Assembly (NCBI GenBank): GCA_018902385.1 | Contig: JABSSW010000053.1 | Span: 124,001-188,000 of the forward strand | DNA from: Physcia stellaris | Taxonomy: Eukaryota > Ascomycota > Lecanoromycetes > Caliciales > Physciaceae | Length of the DNA stretch: 64,000 bases | Reading direction: 5' to 3' | In this document: piece after piece, positions 35,378 to 47,269 of the stretch | Numbering within the stretch: the first letter of the stretch is position 1 | Layout of the letters: each line of letters begins with the position of its first letter | Notes under the pieces: model-generated | Database searches by the model: none | What the model was told of the DNA's origin: nothing | Seen by the model: the letters and a program-made list of their open reading frames with translations, nothing else | Program-made: the position numbers and the translations under genes

Positions 35378-37037
35378 ATGTCTGCTGGTTTTGGGTTCTC
35401 AATTGGCGACCTCATCGCTGGGATCAAACTTATCAAAACATCAATTGAAGCTGCCAAAGATGCCAAAAGTGCTTCAACCCACTTCGCCTCGCTCCTCGCA
35501 GAGATATCGACGCTTGAAGATGGTCTGGAAGCCATTGAAGAATTACAGTTAGAAGGAGAAGTCTCCCTGAAGCAAGGAGCTGCGATCGATGGCGCGGTTG
35601 CTGCCTGCAAGACGAGCATCGACGAATTCTGCTCTTCCATTGCAAAGTACCAGCCACATCTCCGAAACAGTGCATCCGGACTGCAAGCGACTTATCGAAG
35701 GATCAAATGGGCTTTGTGCAAGAAGGAAGACGTAGCCAATTTCCGAAACAATGTGGCTCGACATGCCTCGTCAATCAACATGCTCCTCGTCACTTTCCAG
35801 ATCAAGCAGAGTCTAAAGTTGACTCATTCACGGGACCCGTCTGCCTTGGTCATCTCGAACCACAGCGGTTGGGATCATCAGCTTATTGGAACCTTGAGCG
35901 GGTTGTCTGCCGAACACCGTCAATATTTTCTGTTTTTAATGCAGCAGAACAAGCAGTTGCTACAGAGTATCGAAGATCTCGGGAGAATGATGCAATGCCA
36001 TAACTCAATTCCACCCCAGGTGCTGCTTGCGCGGCCAGTTGTTTTACTGGATTGCTTTGGGAAGACGGCACCTTTCCACCTAGAGTTCATTGATTCATTT
36101 GAAAGCTTCATGGCGGTCATGAAAATACGCTTCAAGCAGGCGGGAGTAAAATCGAGTGGAATCGCTAAGTTGGAGAATCACGAATTCTCCATTCAGGATA
36201 CCAGACGGAAAAGATTCATTGATGTTACCCAGCCTTGGCCTACCGTCTTTCAGTCCGGTCAGAACGTTGACATGAGTATGGTATTTCATCGCTTTGCATG
36301 TCCTCCAAGTACTTGTCCAGCATGCTATTCGAAGAACGAAAGTGTTGAAGAGGAAGTAAACTGGTAAGTCTTTGTGTGACTCATCTTGACTCCTATTACA
36401 ATCTTATCTTACTATCACGGCTACCCGCGTTACTTTCATAGCTACCCATCGTCGCTAACGAATGCAAAGCCAATCTTGCGGACTTGCATATCAAAGCTTC
36501 CAAGCCATAAAGTGTCAGTGCGATGTATGCGAAAGCCAGCCCATGAACACCAATGAGACAGTATTTCCATACATGCTGCATCAACCGCGACCTGGAACAG
36601 GCAGTGCCAACTTTCCAGCAGTACGCCTCGGTAGCCGTGAAGATGAGATCTTCCAGGGTTATCGAAGAGTGCAGATCATCTCTCAAACAATGGCTCTACT
36701 ACACACTCGGTATCCAGCCTTGGTCTTGATGCAAGACTTCCGTAACTTTGCTGAGCTTCTACTTGAGGTTCCGGCCGATCGATGGGAACACCTGCCTCGC
36801 ATTAGGGAATTACATAGGGCGGCTTCACAGCATTTGCTGCGGGCTAGCAGAGTTCCGGCGTTTTCTACCATTTCGCATGTTGACCAGTCGCGCCGGAATC
36901 TGACTGAGGAGACTATCAGCATTCGAGAAGATATTGACGGCCTCATGGATATCATGTTCGATAATGACGAAACCAGGGATATTGTTGATTATATCAAGCA
37001 AAGTAGGTCTTCCGAATGTGAAAATCTGGTAAGGTAG
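35378..37037 (+). CDS. Ubiquitin-like domain protein with STAND-type N-terminal domain
   Basis: Two exons, 35378-36363 and 36470-37037, give 517 residues. The N-terminus, MSAGFGFSIGDLIAGIKLIKTSIEAAKDA, is the start seen in fungal proteins with a NACHT-N or HeLo-like helical domain, here to about residue 155. Residues about 210-300 (VVLLDCFGKTAPFHLEFIDSF ... VDMSMVFHR) form a ubiquitin-like domain of a type common in this protein family, closed by CPPSTCPAC. The second exon adds a Cys-rich KCQCDVCESQP motif and a long helical tail. Such proteins are partners or orphan relatives of fungal NLRs, but no function is established here. The first in-frame ATG after an upstream TTG is at 35378. Confidence 0.8.
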
Positions 37038-37997
37038 ATGCAAGCTGACCATTCGAAGAATATCCCCCCAAACGTTTAGTCGGATATTATACGTCAATGC
37101 TCATCCGACGCTTTAATGCTTCATCGCAAAAATCAATGCTAATGATCGAGGCTCGGAACGGGAGTTCACCACCGAAGTCATCGGAACAGATGCAATGGAG
37201 ACTCCTCGATAGTAGATTTAAATAAACAGTTGAAAGGTAGTCTTAGCATCGTACAACCACAAACTCCTGGCATCCCTCTGGGCTTGCGATTCACCTACCA
37301 TGGATTGGATCGCATCATAGGAGCCCGAATAGCAAGATGAGACTGCATTACTACAGCAGAGCTACTTGAGACTGAGTGCCTGTTCGCCCGGAAATAGAGA
37401 TGTCTTGGATCGCAAGATCCAACCATAGGATATCTAGAGTGAGAGTCGAGCCTTCGAGGACCTTTTATGGCGTCTTCGAGCCGCACTCCATCACTGTACA
37501 TCACATTCACTTCTTCTTAGCGATATCTCTGCGGCGTTCGACCTAGATCCATAATTATCCTAGGCCTTGTGCTAAGAATACAAAAAGACAGACCTGGGAC
37601 GGAACCAGAAGATGACATCTTCTCCAGTCATCCATGTATTTTGCGTTAAGGGTGGGTACTTACTGCGATGGGTTCGTCAGCGGCGATGCAGGGAAGACAG
37701 AATTGCACCACATCAGACCATGGGATGTTCGGCTCCTAGCCTGCGTTGCTCACCTCATCACCGGATTACTACACCCAAAAAGAGGACACGGTAGCTTGCT
37801 AAAAATTTGGCCAAACTACTTTGAGATTCGTCCTAGTAGGGACTGATCCTTGAATTGCCATTCTTCACACAGGCTCCTACCACCATGTAGATGCCATCAC
37901 AGATTCACGAGCTGCAGGACTTTCATCTTCCATTTTCTGAGCTCCATCAAATCTATTCCACAAACCCGGAAGAACTCTGCGTGCTGTTCTCGCAAAA
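37038..37997. other. Intergenic, no gene seen
   Basis: 960 bp with short frames only and no recognised motif. Confidence 0.45.
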
Positions 37998-39023
37998 TTA
38001 CTTCGAGCCTAACTTGCTTGGAGTTGAAGAGTCGGCTTCGTGATACAGAGTGGAATTACTCGCCGGCATCTCCCTTCGAATCTCCATTCCATCGAGCTCA
38101 CGGTTTCTGACGTCGGTGTGCTCTCTCATCTCTAGCTGCTGACGAGATATACGGTGTCTGCTTTGTCCTATTGTTGTCTGCTGTCGTCGCACTCTCCAAA
38201 ACAGGAAAACGAGAAAGCCGATAGCTGCAATGCCGAGCGGAATCCCCAGTCCGGCGCCTAGTGCCGTTGGCAGTTTACTATCGTTGTTTTTAGTATTGGT
38301 GGTCCCACTACGGGTAGCTACTGATGTCTCCAAAATAGAAGAACCCGTGGAGGAGTCCAAGTTTGTGGTCGGCACAGAACGAGTGGACCTAGCTAAGGGC
38401 GATGATGATCCCGCCGTGGGGATCACAGAGCCCGACGATCCGCCAGGTTTAATGACCTTCCCTACGTTGGCCGAGGGCCAAATGGTAAAAGTCGCGCTTT
38501 TGCCGGACTTGCAAGGTGTCGTTTCCTGTTCGTCGCCCGCCCACCAAGGACCTCCCAGGCTGCTGCGTGAAGACCCACAGAACCACATGTTGGCCCACGA
38601 ATCTGGGTAGACTTTAGATGCTACAAGTCAGATACGTCCTAGTTTCATGGATTCCAATGCTCCCTTGAGGAACTCTGACCCACCATCATTCGCAAGTTCC
38701 TGACAGTCGGTCCAATCTTTATTCGTGCATGCACCTCGATATGGCTGATCGCAGCTCAGTTTCCCATACCGACTCACTTTCCACGGACATCTGTGACTCA
38801 CTATGCCAAAAGTAGCGCCGAAGCAAAGACCGTTGGATAGACATGCTTCCGTTTCGCGACAGCATGGGCCCCCTGATGATGTACAAGGAGCCCAATATCC
38901 CTGGTCTGGGCGAACACTAGAGGAGTTGGGCCAGTAGCACGTTTGTGCCCATCCACAGCCCACAAGGCTTGCACCAAAGATCAATGCATGAGGGAAATGC
39001 CCGAGTTGAACAGGCGTACGCAT
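37998..39023 (-). CDS. Cys-rich single-pass membrane protein, sensor-like
   Basis: Two exons (39023-38684 and 38602-37998, intron 81 nt) give 314 residues in frame. A signal peptide is followed by TCYWPNSSS, CTSSGGPCCRETEACLSNGLC and RGACTNKDWTDCQEL. This is a recurring fungal extracellular cysteine pattern. A Ser/Thr-rich stalk follows, then one transmembrane segment (LGIPLGIAAIGFLVFLFW) with Arg-rich stop-transfer RVRRQQ, and a cytosolic tail of about 60 residues. The layout resembles cell-wall sensors, but no ligand or pathway is known. A solo transposon repeat lies only 178 bp upstream of the start. Confidence 0.85.
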
Positions 39024-39200
39024 GGCGCGCCTGCGATGAAGCCTGATTTATTCAGATATGCTCAAAGGGGAACAAGAAATGTGAACAGCAAGACTACTTG
39101 GGAGAACCAAAGACGTGCGCAAGACCCGGAAACAGTTTCTGGGACTGCTTCTTCTGGGGCTGATCGTTGCTTCGGGTGCTGCGCCGTTTGCCGAAACCAT

Positions 39201-39536
39201 CGTTCAGGCTAGTCATGGGTGCTAATGCAGGGATGAGGAAATGAAAGTGGCTTGGAGAGGCAGGCCTCTTAATTAGATAGGAAGTCAATGCCCTATCATT
39301 TCTATTTACCATCTTTCGTTTTTTTTTTGGGCTTCGCCCACTCATTCCGTTTTGGTCTCTTTCAGCGCTTTCCACCTGTTTAGGAGGTTTTGTTTCCAAA
39401 AATCCAATCGCAGAGACAAGGTGAGTAACCAGGGTCTGAAGCTGCTCTGCTGCGCCATTTCGCTCAGCAGCTGGCCAGGTCCCAAACCCCCAATTCTAGG
39501 TACACAGCAACGAAGGAAGTACGAGGCAGCGTTAGC
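39201..39536 (+). mobile_element. Second solo A-B terminal repeat of the Ngaro-like family
   Basis: Starts CGTTCAGGCTAGTCATGGG and follows the A2-B2 unit through AGGAAGTCAATGCCC, TTTCGCTCAGCAG and CAACGAAGGAAGTACG. At 336 bp it is shorter and more diverged than the copy at 21561, and it shows no hypermutation. It occupies the promoter of the membrane-protein gene on the opposite strand. Confidence 0.75.
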
Positions 39537-41927
39537 ACAAATATCTTGGTCTACAAGGGGGCAATAGTAGTTCTGGACATCACTTCGCTTTTTCCTCCCC
39601 GTCTGAATCTGCCTCCCCATGTGGGGATCAAATCCTTCTTTCACCAAGGGCTTTTATCCCTTCCAATGAGAGTTCACAAAGAATCGCTAGCAAAAGGCTG
39701 TATGCAGCTAAATCCTTCGCAGGATCTGGATTCTGGAAAGCGCTGCGGCTGAACCATTATCATTTGAATTGCTACCGCATTATCCGTAATTGACCAATAA
39801 GAGCACTCCGAATCATAAAGACACTCTTGAGCAGTAATAAAAAACGGTTCTGACATGAGCTTTTTCTGACCTCTTTGAATCCTGAAACTAAGATACTTTG
39901 TTTTGGTTCCAAGTACTAATTATCGTGTTTTCATTGAGTTTTGTTCGGCTTCGATTTACGTAGTACGGTTTTAATTTGATACTCCACGCTCTCGAATCGT
40001 TAATTACGATTAGTGAATGAGTACGGAATAGTCGAAACATCAAGACGCGCTTCAGAATTATCGACGCTGAGCGATTCTATGGGTTGGAAATTGATTAGTC
40101 ACTCTATTAACTGACCTACCCATCAAGCACCTTGACCTATAAAACATATTCGATCATAAAATCCCATTTTCATAGAGGCTAACACATACCTCTCGATCAC
40201 ATCTTAGTGGTTCATTGGTCAATCAAGGCGGTACAGATCGCGCAGCCAACCTTCTTCTCCAACCAACCAATCTGTTGATATCCTCGACCTCCACCTGTTT
40301 GACGCCTCTATCACAGTCTTGGGCTACTGCTGGTATGGCTCACGTCTACCGGGAGCCAGCAGTGGTGGTTATTGTGACTGGGAGGAGTTTGTTGCATGTA
40401 CCTGTTTATTTTTTGTCGAGTCCGTACTGCTCCCACAACGATAGAGCGCGCTCCTTCCATTATTGTTCTGGATTATGGAGTAGGAGTAGGGTAGTCTATC
40501 CCTCCATCATCCAGCCCGCACCGATCCACGCCCTTTTATAAGCGCATAGATCCAAACTACGGGAAACCTCACCATAGCTCTCAAATCCCGATTCCCAGAG
40601 ATAGAGCAGATCCATTGCATCCCCCAGAAAACCTTACCCAGATCCGTGTATATAATTTAGTCAGTTTACGCCCAGGCACTACCTCGCTAGCGCTATGACC
40701 TCCTACAATAATCAAAGACCCAGCGCATATCTAGTACTAGTTCAGTATCTACGCTATATGCGGTGGAAAAGGTCATTCATCGTCCTGGCCCGTGCTTATA
40801 TCTATCCGTGCACCATAATGGTGTCCTACACTGCGACTTGTGATGAATCTAAAATCGTAATTGCTGGAGAGGATGGTAGATTTAATGAGGTTTCTGGGTA
40901 CAGGGAACGGGGGAGGATAAGACTAAGAATATAATTGCAGCCAGGGACCGCCAAAAAGAACAAAGGGCGATGTGCTTGGATATAGCCTCTGATCAACAAT
41001 CACTGTAACAAGAAACCCACGACAAACATCGTGTCTCAGTGAGTCTCTTTTGGGAGGGTCTACTTTGAGTGATAAGCTAGGAAGCAGGATGGCTCGGAAA
41101 AGGGGACTTTTTGAGGGTATGAGATTCGGAACTCGGAATGGATAAAGGCAGAGGTTGCTAGGTTGCAGAATATCATGGGGGAGGGATTAATATAGAGAAT
41201 CACTATAGCCATCTCCCGTATTGCTTATCCCATTTCCAATTTTGCCAACGTCATTTTCCTATCCAGAAAACATCCAGAGTGAGTTTCGAAGTCTCGCCCA
41301 GATATCGTCCGATTCTTCTGGCTCTCAAGCGATCGCGTCTCCCAATTATTTCACTCACAATGTATCAAGAATAAAAGAGAATACATCAAATGTTTGCCTT
41401 TCTAATTATCAAACGCCACATTTATTGCGATACTGATTTCGCAGTCATATGCTGATGATAACAGTCATATATTGGTGATAATTCTTCGGTTTTGACCGAT
41501 TTGGCTCAGACCAGATCAGAAACAGACCGGTAGATAGGTGAGTGGACAGATAGGTAGATAGGTAGGTGGGTAGGTGAATGGGTAAGTAGATGGATGAGTA
41601 GATAGATGAATGGATAAATAGGTAGATAGGGAGATAAACTAAAACGAATGGCAAAATCGAACTTTGATAGAAGACAGAAATCGAATGATATTCGAGCGAG
41701 ACTTCGAGGCCCATTCCTGATGATTTTCTGAGTAGGGAAGTGACGTTAGCAAAATGGGGGATGGGATTAGCAATATAAAAAATGACTATAATGACTCTCT
41801 TAATATAGTGAAATCCTATGTTGATAGCAAAAACCGAGCATGAGTGCTTTAGTCCATGCTGATACAGAGGACCGAGAACACCAAGGTAGCAACACCCAAC
41901 CCCCCCAAACCCAGGGCGCCGCGAGTG
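39537..41927. other. Long intergenic stretch
   Basis: No gene recognised in 2.4 kb on either strand. It contains the microsatellite at 41529-41637. Confidence 0.4.
41529..41637 (+). repeat. Degenerate GATA/GGTA tetranucleotide microsatellite
   Basis: About 25 units of a mix of GATA, GGTA and GATG (for example AGATAGGTAGATAGGTAGG), with point variants in many units. It is likely old and no longer uniform. Confidence 0.85.
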
Positions 41928-43299
41928 CTAATAAGTGCGCACACTAGCAACCGTCGCGCCATAAGCCCTCCCGACAGCCTTTTCCAAGATATCCTCAATC
42001 GCCTGATGGCCAGCCGGCTTCGGATGAAATACAGACACAGTATCGATGCCAAGCTGCAGCTGATCACCATTGTCGCCCGCGGCGTCGGATATCACTTGAA
42101 AGAACTCCTCCTCCGTCAGTGGCACCGAGCTCGGGTCATCTGTGAGGTCGCGAATACGGGGAATGCTATTGAGGAATTGTCCGCTCGCCAAATCATTTTG
42201 ATTGACTTTGTAGGTGAGGAACCAAGTGTCTGGGTCGTCCGGGTTAGGCTCCGGTCGATCACAGAAGCGGTGGGTTTCGAAGGCTTGGTCGTAGTCCACG
42301 TAGACGACTTGAGCGGGGTTGCTGACGCCCGCAATGCCCGTCTGGATGGCGGTGTTGAGGTCTCGGGCGAGCTTGTTGAGTGCTTGTCGTAGTTCGATGG
42401 TGAGAGTACCGTGTTTATGTGGGTTCAGGTAAGCCGGGGTGAGCAGCTGTGCTCCATTACATTGTGGGGTTTGCTCGTTGAAGAACTGCGCGTAGCCTAC
42501 GACGAATACTTTGAATGTTGATCCAACGGCTTCGTTGCCCTTTGCGATTGCTGTGTTGATGACTTCGATGAATCCTTTCTGGAAGTCGGGGCTTGCGATC
42601 TTGTCTTGGGATGATTTGATCACGTCGTCGCAGGTTTTTCCTGGGGTGAAGTACCATATTCCGTATACGCATCGCGTGACTAGTTCTTTGAAGCCGATGT
42701 CATTCCCGCCCCTGTGAAGATTTCGGAGTTAGCTAAGTATCTTAAGAAATTACTGTTACAAATCGTATCTCGGAAGCTGGAGTATATCTCTCATTGGAAT
42801 TCGGAACTCAAACTGGCTGGAACGCCTTGACACTACTTACAAGCTAATGGTGACGAATTGAGGTTTGCCCCAGAGTGCTTTGCGTTTGTCGTAAAAAGGG
42901 CCGATGGCTTTGTCGAGAAATTGATTTTTCAGTATCTTGTCAAAGGTCTCACCGGCACAGGCCACGTAATTGAAGGTTGGTGACTCCAAAGCGCTCTCAA
43001 GAAGAGGCCCGTAGGCTTCATCGAATCGAAAGCAGAACTCGTCCCCGATTCCGCCGGTCTTAACCCAGTTTCCGGAACCTATGCCGGAAGCGTACGAATC
43101 TCCCATTGCGGTCCATTCTGTAGGTATCTTATCCAAGACGCTGTTCTCCTTTAGTAAGCTACTTGAGTCGTCAGATGCTGACGTACAATGTGTCGGCTGG
43201 TTGAGCGATATCACCACTCGGTGCGGCAAATGCAACGTAGAGTTGGTTACAACAGAAGAGCACCGACAAAAGAGGCTTCGTAGCCTTGAGAGAGAACAT
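41928..43299 (-). CDS. Secreted SGNH (GDSL-type) hydrolase / lipase
   Basis: Block I is GDSYASGIGSGNW (the Ser nucleophile is in GDSY), block III is GGNDIGF and block V is FHPKPAGH, the full SGNH set of a secreted esterase/lipase. Clear exons are 43148-42841 and 42711-41928, with a 129-nt intron that splits the Leu codon before GGND. An upstream exon at 43299-43187 gives a good signal peptide (MFSLKATKPLLSVLFCCNQ). Joining it is a problem: the best splice (38-nt intron, GTACGT to AAAG) leaves the frame one base short, and the in-frame alternative would need a 28-nt intron. Either the first exon is wrongly placed or there is a small indel. The catalytic part is intact. Confidence 0.85.
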
Positions 43300-44485
43300 G
43301 CTGACAAAATTAGAGCAGACTCCTTGATGTCAATGTATGTTGTTGAGACGCTACAGAGAGACGGAAGAACAAGGGGCTTATATACCTCAGATACAAAGCC
43401 TGAACGTGAGTCCATCATTAACTTTCAATCCATGGGTAGAATCAGAACGGGCCTGCAGATTGACTGTCCGGAGGTGTTGGTATGCTATCCGCCTGCTAAT
43501 GCCAGGGCTGAGTGCAATGTCTGTATCACAGTGAGCCGTGCACACCATCTTTACGGTCTAAGACATACTTTAGCAATGTCGCAAAACAGTTCAAAGATGC
43601 CAAGATATGCAGACCGGCAAACCCAAATAGTTGTAGAATAGTGTATGATACCACTAGAACATCAGACGCTTAGGGAATCTCACTGATTTGCTGTGCTTGA
43701 ATATGTATTCTCGGACCATCTTGATACCGCGCTATCAATGAACGACGTGCCATCGACAGGACATAGTGATCTTGTGCTCTTGGGTTAGATTTGCATGATT
43801 CCAAATCACTACTCCCCAGGGTTCCTGCAAAAGGGAAGGCGTAGAATGGTGGTGTAGGACCGTGATGTCTGATGAGTGCGGCTGTCAGACAAAAGACCGT
43901 TCAAGACGAGGCCAAACGCGGCAGAACATGAACGTGTTGGACATTGATCGATCAGAGACAGGTTGCGCCCAGCGAAACGGCTCAAAGCGGGGAGTCGGCC
44001 CATGTTGTTTCAATCGGAAGATAAAAATAGCGTTGGCCCCCAACGCGGAAGCCAGCAGGTACAATTCCGGGGTGATATCCGGGTGTCGAGACCGCCTATT
44101 AGATTTCGATTTTTCCTCCTAGAGTTTGCCCTGTCGAGGACTCGAACTTGTCTATTTCTCAAGACACCGTTTCACTAACCACTGACGCACTTGCTCAAAA
44201 CTGCCTGCGCCTCGATGCCCAAGACAGATTGATGTCTGGTGAACAACTTTTGATTCAACATACGGAATCAGCTATGTGATACGTCAGACCTCTTTCCTTC
44301 AGTAGAGTAGCGCTCAAACCGCGCAATGTCTTTCCTGTTCGCGACGGTAGCGTCATCTGCCAAAACGAGCCCCTTGACCGCAAAATGTTCTCTTTTTCTT
44401 TACGCGACATCGTGGTACATAAGCCTGGGGTCGATCCAACTTAGATGTTCTGCTCCAAGCTTGTTCTGTCCATCAACAGTCCGCC
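43300..44485. other. Intergenic, with a tRNA-like remnant
   Basis: 1.2 kb without a recognisable protein gene. On the minus strand near 44125-44195 there is a B-box-like AGTTCGAGTCC and an A-box-like CAGTGGTTAG, but the arms do not pair as in a real tRNA. Confidence 0.4.
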
Positions 44486-45306
44486 ATGCATCCATCGCGA
44501 ACCTACTCCAAAACTGCTATCTTGAGTATTTTGACTCTACTCAGATTGTCTGCGGCGAGTTTGTTTTACGGTCGACCATCGAAGCCAAATGTGCAGCTGA
44601 CAATGACCATTGACGCCCACGTTAACAACACCGCCGACGTCATACCAGGTGGATCCCCATTTTTCTACTTGGAAGATCCCAAGAACAATGGATTTCAAAT
44701 TCAGTCGATTTCTGTGACCCCAACGCCGTGCCAAATGTAAGCAAAACTATTTTTTTCCTTTTTCCATCTCCTTCCAATCCGATTATCTTGCCTCACACAG
44801 GTAGCCAACAACCCTACCACATGAACACAGAAGCAAAGCTGACAGCGCATCCGTTCTAGAGGCTTACCATGCACCATCGAAGCCAAAGGCGAATTCCAGT
44901 CTGATCTCTCCAAAATCGAACTCAACTTCGAGGTCGAAGCCCGCTTCAAAGGCGGCCACTCGGGCAAGGTTCTGACGCGCAAAGACGACTTGTGCGACTG
45001 GGCCACCGTCAGGCAGGCGGGAAGATCGCAATGCCCTCCAAACAAAGGATCCGCTACGATTACTACGGAGTTGCTGTTGGCCTCTTTTGTGGTACCTGAG
45101 GTAAGTGGAAGTGCTGTTACTTCCCCTGGAATATTGGGGATTTTGTGGATTGTCTAAATGCTAAATCGACGTGTTAATAGGCTACCTACGATATCGATCT
45201 GAATTTGACGTCTGGGAATACGCTGCTTACACATGTTGGTGCGAGAGTGAAGCTAGAGGACGCGGATAAATTGGTTGCGGACACGAATCCTGCGGAGACG
45301 CCGTAG
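44486..45306 (+). CDS. ML-domain (NPC2-like) lipid-binding secreted protein
   Basis: Three exons, 44486-44736, 44860-45100 and 45181-45306, total 618 nt and 205 residues in frame. A signal peptide is followed by FQIQSISVTPTPC, the usual first strand of the MD-2-related lipid-recognition domain. GLPCTIEAKGEF, an LCDW motif, a QCPPNKGSATITTELLL segment and a final YDIDLNL...GARVKL strand follow in the right order. The cysteines fit the domain's disulfides. Homologues (NPC2, and phosphatidylglycerol/phosphatidylinositol transfer proteins in fungi) carry sterols or phospholipids in the vacuole or secretory path. The ligand here is unknown. Confidence 0.85.
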
Positions 45307-46098
45307 AATGGTTTCCATATAATGGATGATACCACGCACTATCTCTTTCTGCGCTGTGCTACCTGAATTTGAAACTCAGAGTCGGCGAAATCGAAGTCCA
45401 AAATATCAGCATAATATGGATGGTATCCTTTGCGTCCATACTCATTCTCTAGGTTAAGTCGGAACTGAAAAGACCAGAAAAGACAGAATGTCTGGATATA
45501 GGTAGGTGTGACATAGCGTTATTGCACTCTCATGTGGTATCTAATCTTTCTTGCGGTCTGCACGGCAGCGCGCATTTTTCAAGTCACTAAATCTTGTCGC
45601 ATTGTCGGTAACGTTGTCGCATTGCCGTCCTGAGAATCCAAGTTTTGAATGGAGTAAAGACACTCCACTTATATGCGAGACGACATTGGGAAAAGGAAAG
45701 AATTAAAAGTTCTCAAAACCTTTCACTATCAAACATGGATCTGTCACATACCGATTGAGACTCGTAGGAGCGATGCTGACGAATAGGAAAAATGGCGTTA
45801 CGAGCATGACTGGCATCGAATTTGGCCATACCGATTTAGGGGGCGATGCAGACGGAGTCTAGAACCACAGTGGCTTGAGACTTGAGCCTCTGAGAGGCAC
45901 GACGTTGTTGGTGGCGCTTTCAGCCCACGGCTAACGCCCGACTGCTATCAGAGACCCCCAACTCCATGTGTGACTGTAGACTGATTGCCTTTGTCTAACC
46001 ATCCAATGGTACAAAATTTTGAGGTACAGCTCATGATAGATTTCCTTCTTCAGGAGCTTTTTGGTCGCCTACCTCAAATGTTTATACGTGGCCAGCTG
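45307..46098. other. Intergenic, no gene seen
   Basis: 792 bp between two same-strand secreted-protein genes, with no recognisable coding segment. Confidence 0.5.
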
Positions 46099-46746
46099 AT
46101 GATGTTCCGTCTAGCAGCGTTCCTTAGCTGCATAGCCGTCCCCACATCTGCATCGACTCCTTCGTGCGCTGTAAGATCCTATTTCTGGGCAAATTTCTAA
46201 TATCATACTCATAAGCGATAGACCAAATGTTACAATGTTGGCATAGGAGGCACCTTCAACTGCAACTTCGGTAACTTTACATGCTATTGCCAACCGCCTG
46301 CAAGCGACACCTATCTCAAGTGTGTCGAAGACACATGCAACAAGGCGGATGTGCAGCCAGCCATTACATGGGCGAAAAAGAACTGTGGTGGGTATGACTT
46401 TAGCGTCGACGGCGCATTTGCAACCATGACGGAGACGGCAGGAGCCATTACAAGTTCTTCGTTGGCCTCGTCATTTGTTTTCACCTCTTCTGTGGATGTA
46501 CCCGGCACTTCTAGGCAAGACCCGAGTAGTTCGGAGACAAATCAAAACCCTAAGCCATCAAGTTCGACGGCAACCGATCAGAGCAGCAATAACAAAGCAT
46601 CCGATGGTGGACTATCGACCAGCGATATCATCGCTATAGCTGTGGGGGTATCAGCCACTATTGCCACCGTTGTGGGCACCTTTTTTGTTGTGAAGGCATA
46701 TCTTCGGAGACGTGAGATTAGGCGCAAGCAAGAGACCTCACAATAG
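46099..46746 (+). CDS. CFEM-domain membrane-anchored protein
   Basis: Exons 46099-46170 and 46222-46746 (intron 51 nt) give 198 residues. A signal peptide (MMFRLAAFLSCIAVPTSAS) is followed by a Cys-rich module, PSCATKCYNV ... FTCYCQPP ... KCVEDTCNKADVQPAITWAKKNC. It matches the fungal CFEM domain (eight cysteines, haem- or iron-binding in some members). A Ser/Thr/Asn-rich stalk, one transmembrane segment (IIAIAVGVSATIATVVGTFFVV) and a short basic tail follow. So this is a single-pass surface protein rather than a GPI-anchored or PTH11-type one. The intron falls at the boundary between signal peptide and domain. Confidence 0.85.
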
Positions 46747-47269
46747 GATCGCGCTGGAGTACGAAGAGCTCCTCTGTGATAAATGAGATGCTTCCACTGG
46801 AAATATTTAGCGAGCGTGAACCTCTGATTCCTCATATCGAAAAACGGAAATATCCTGCCCCACTGAATTCTTGTCTGGACAATAATATATCTCAAACGTT
46901 CAATGTCAGGTAGAGTTAGATACCATTACGGAGTTGAATTCTGTTTGCCTCATCGCCTCATTTCTTTCCCACCACAAAGGGATTAGTTGACGATGGATCA
47001 AAATATACACAAGGTGTGGTTTCAAAGGAATTTCGCAATGAAGTCCAATACTTCTGTTTATCCTTGATCTTCTTTGCGGTTATTTGAACTACATCGTTAT
47101 TCCAGAACGGTGGGAGTTGTATTTTCAAACTGTATTATCGCGTTTGACGTGGCTGGTACCCTTCCCAAGATATGCTGGTTAAGAACGATGAAAAGTCCTT
47201 TGGTAGACATTAGGGCAAGAAAATAAGAGAGTCTACCCATGACCAACACTTCCCTCACGGTTTTCGTAG
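46747..47269. other. Intergenic, no gene seen
   Basis: About 520 bp between the CFEM gene and a convergent APH-like pseudogene. Nothing recognised. Confidence 0.5.

Noticed and set aside
44125-44195. tRNA gene on the minus strand
   Set aside because: A- and B-box-like sequences are present, but the T stem and acceptor stem do not pair and the anticodon loop has the wrong size. At best a tRNA-derived remnant.
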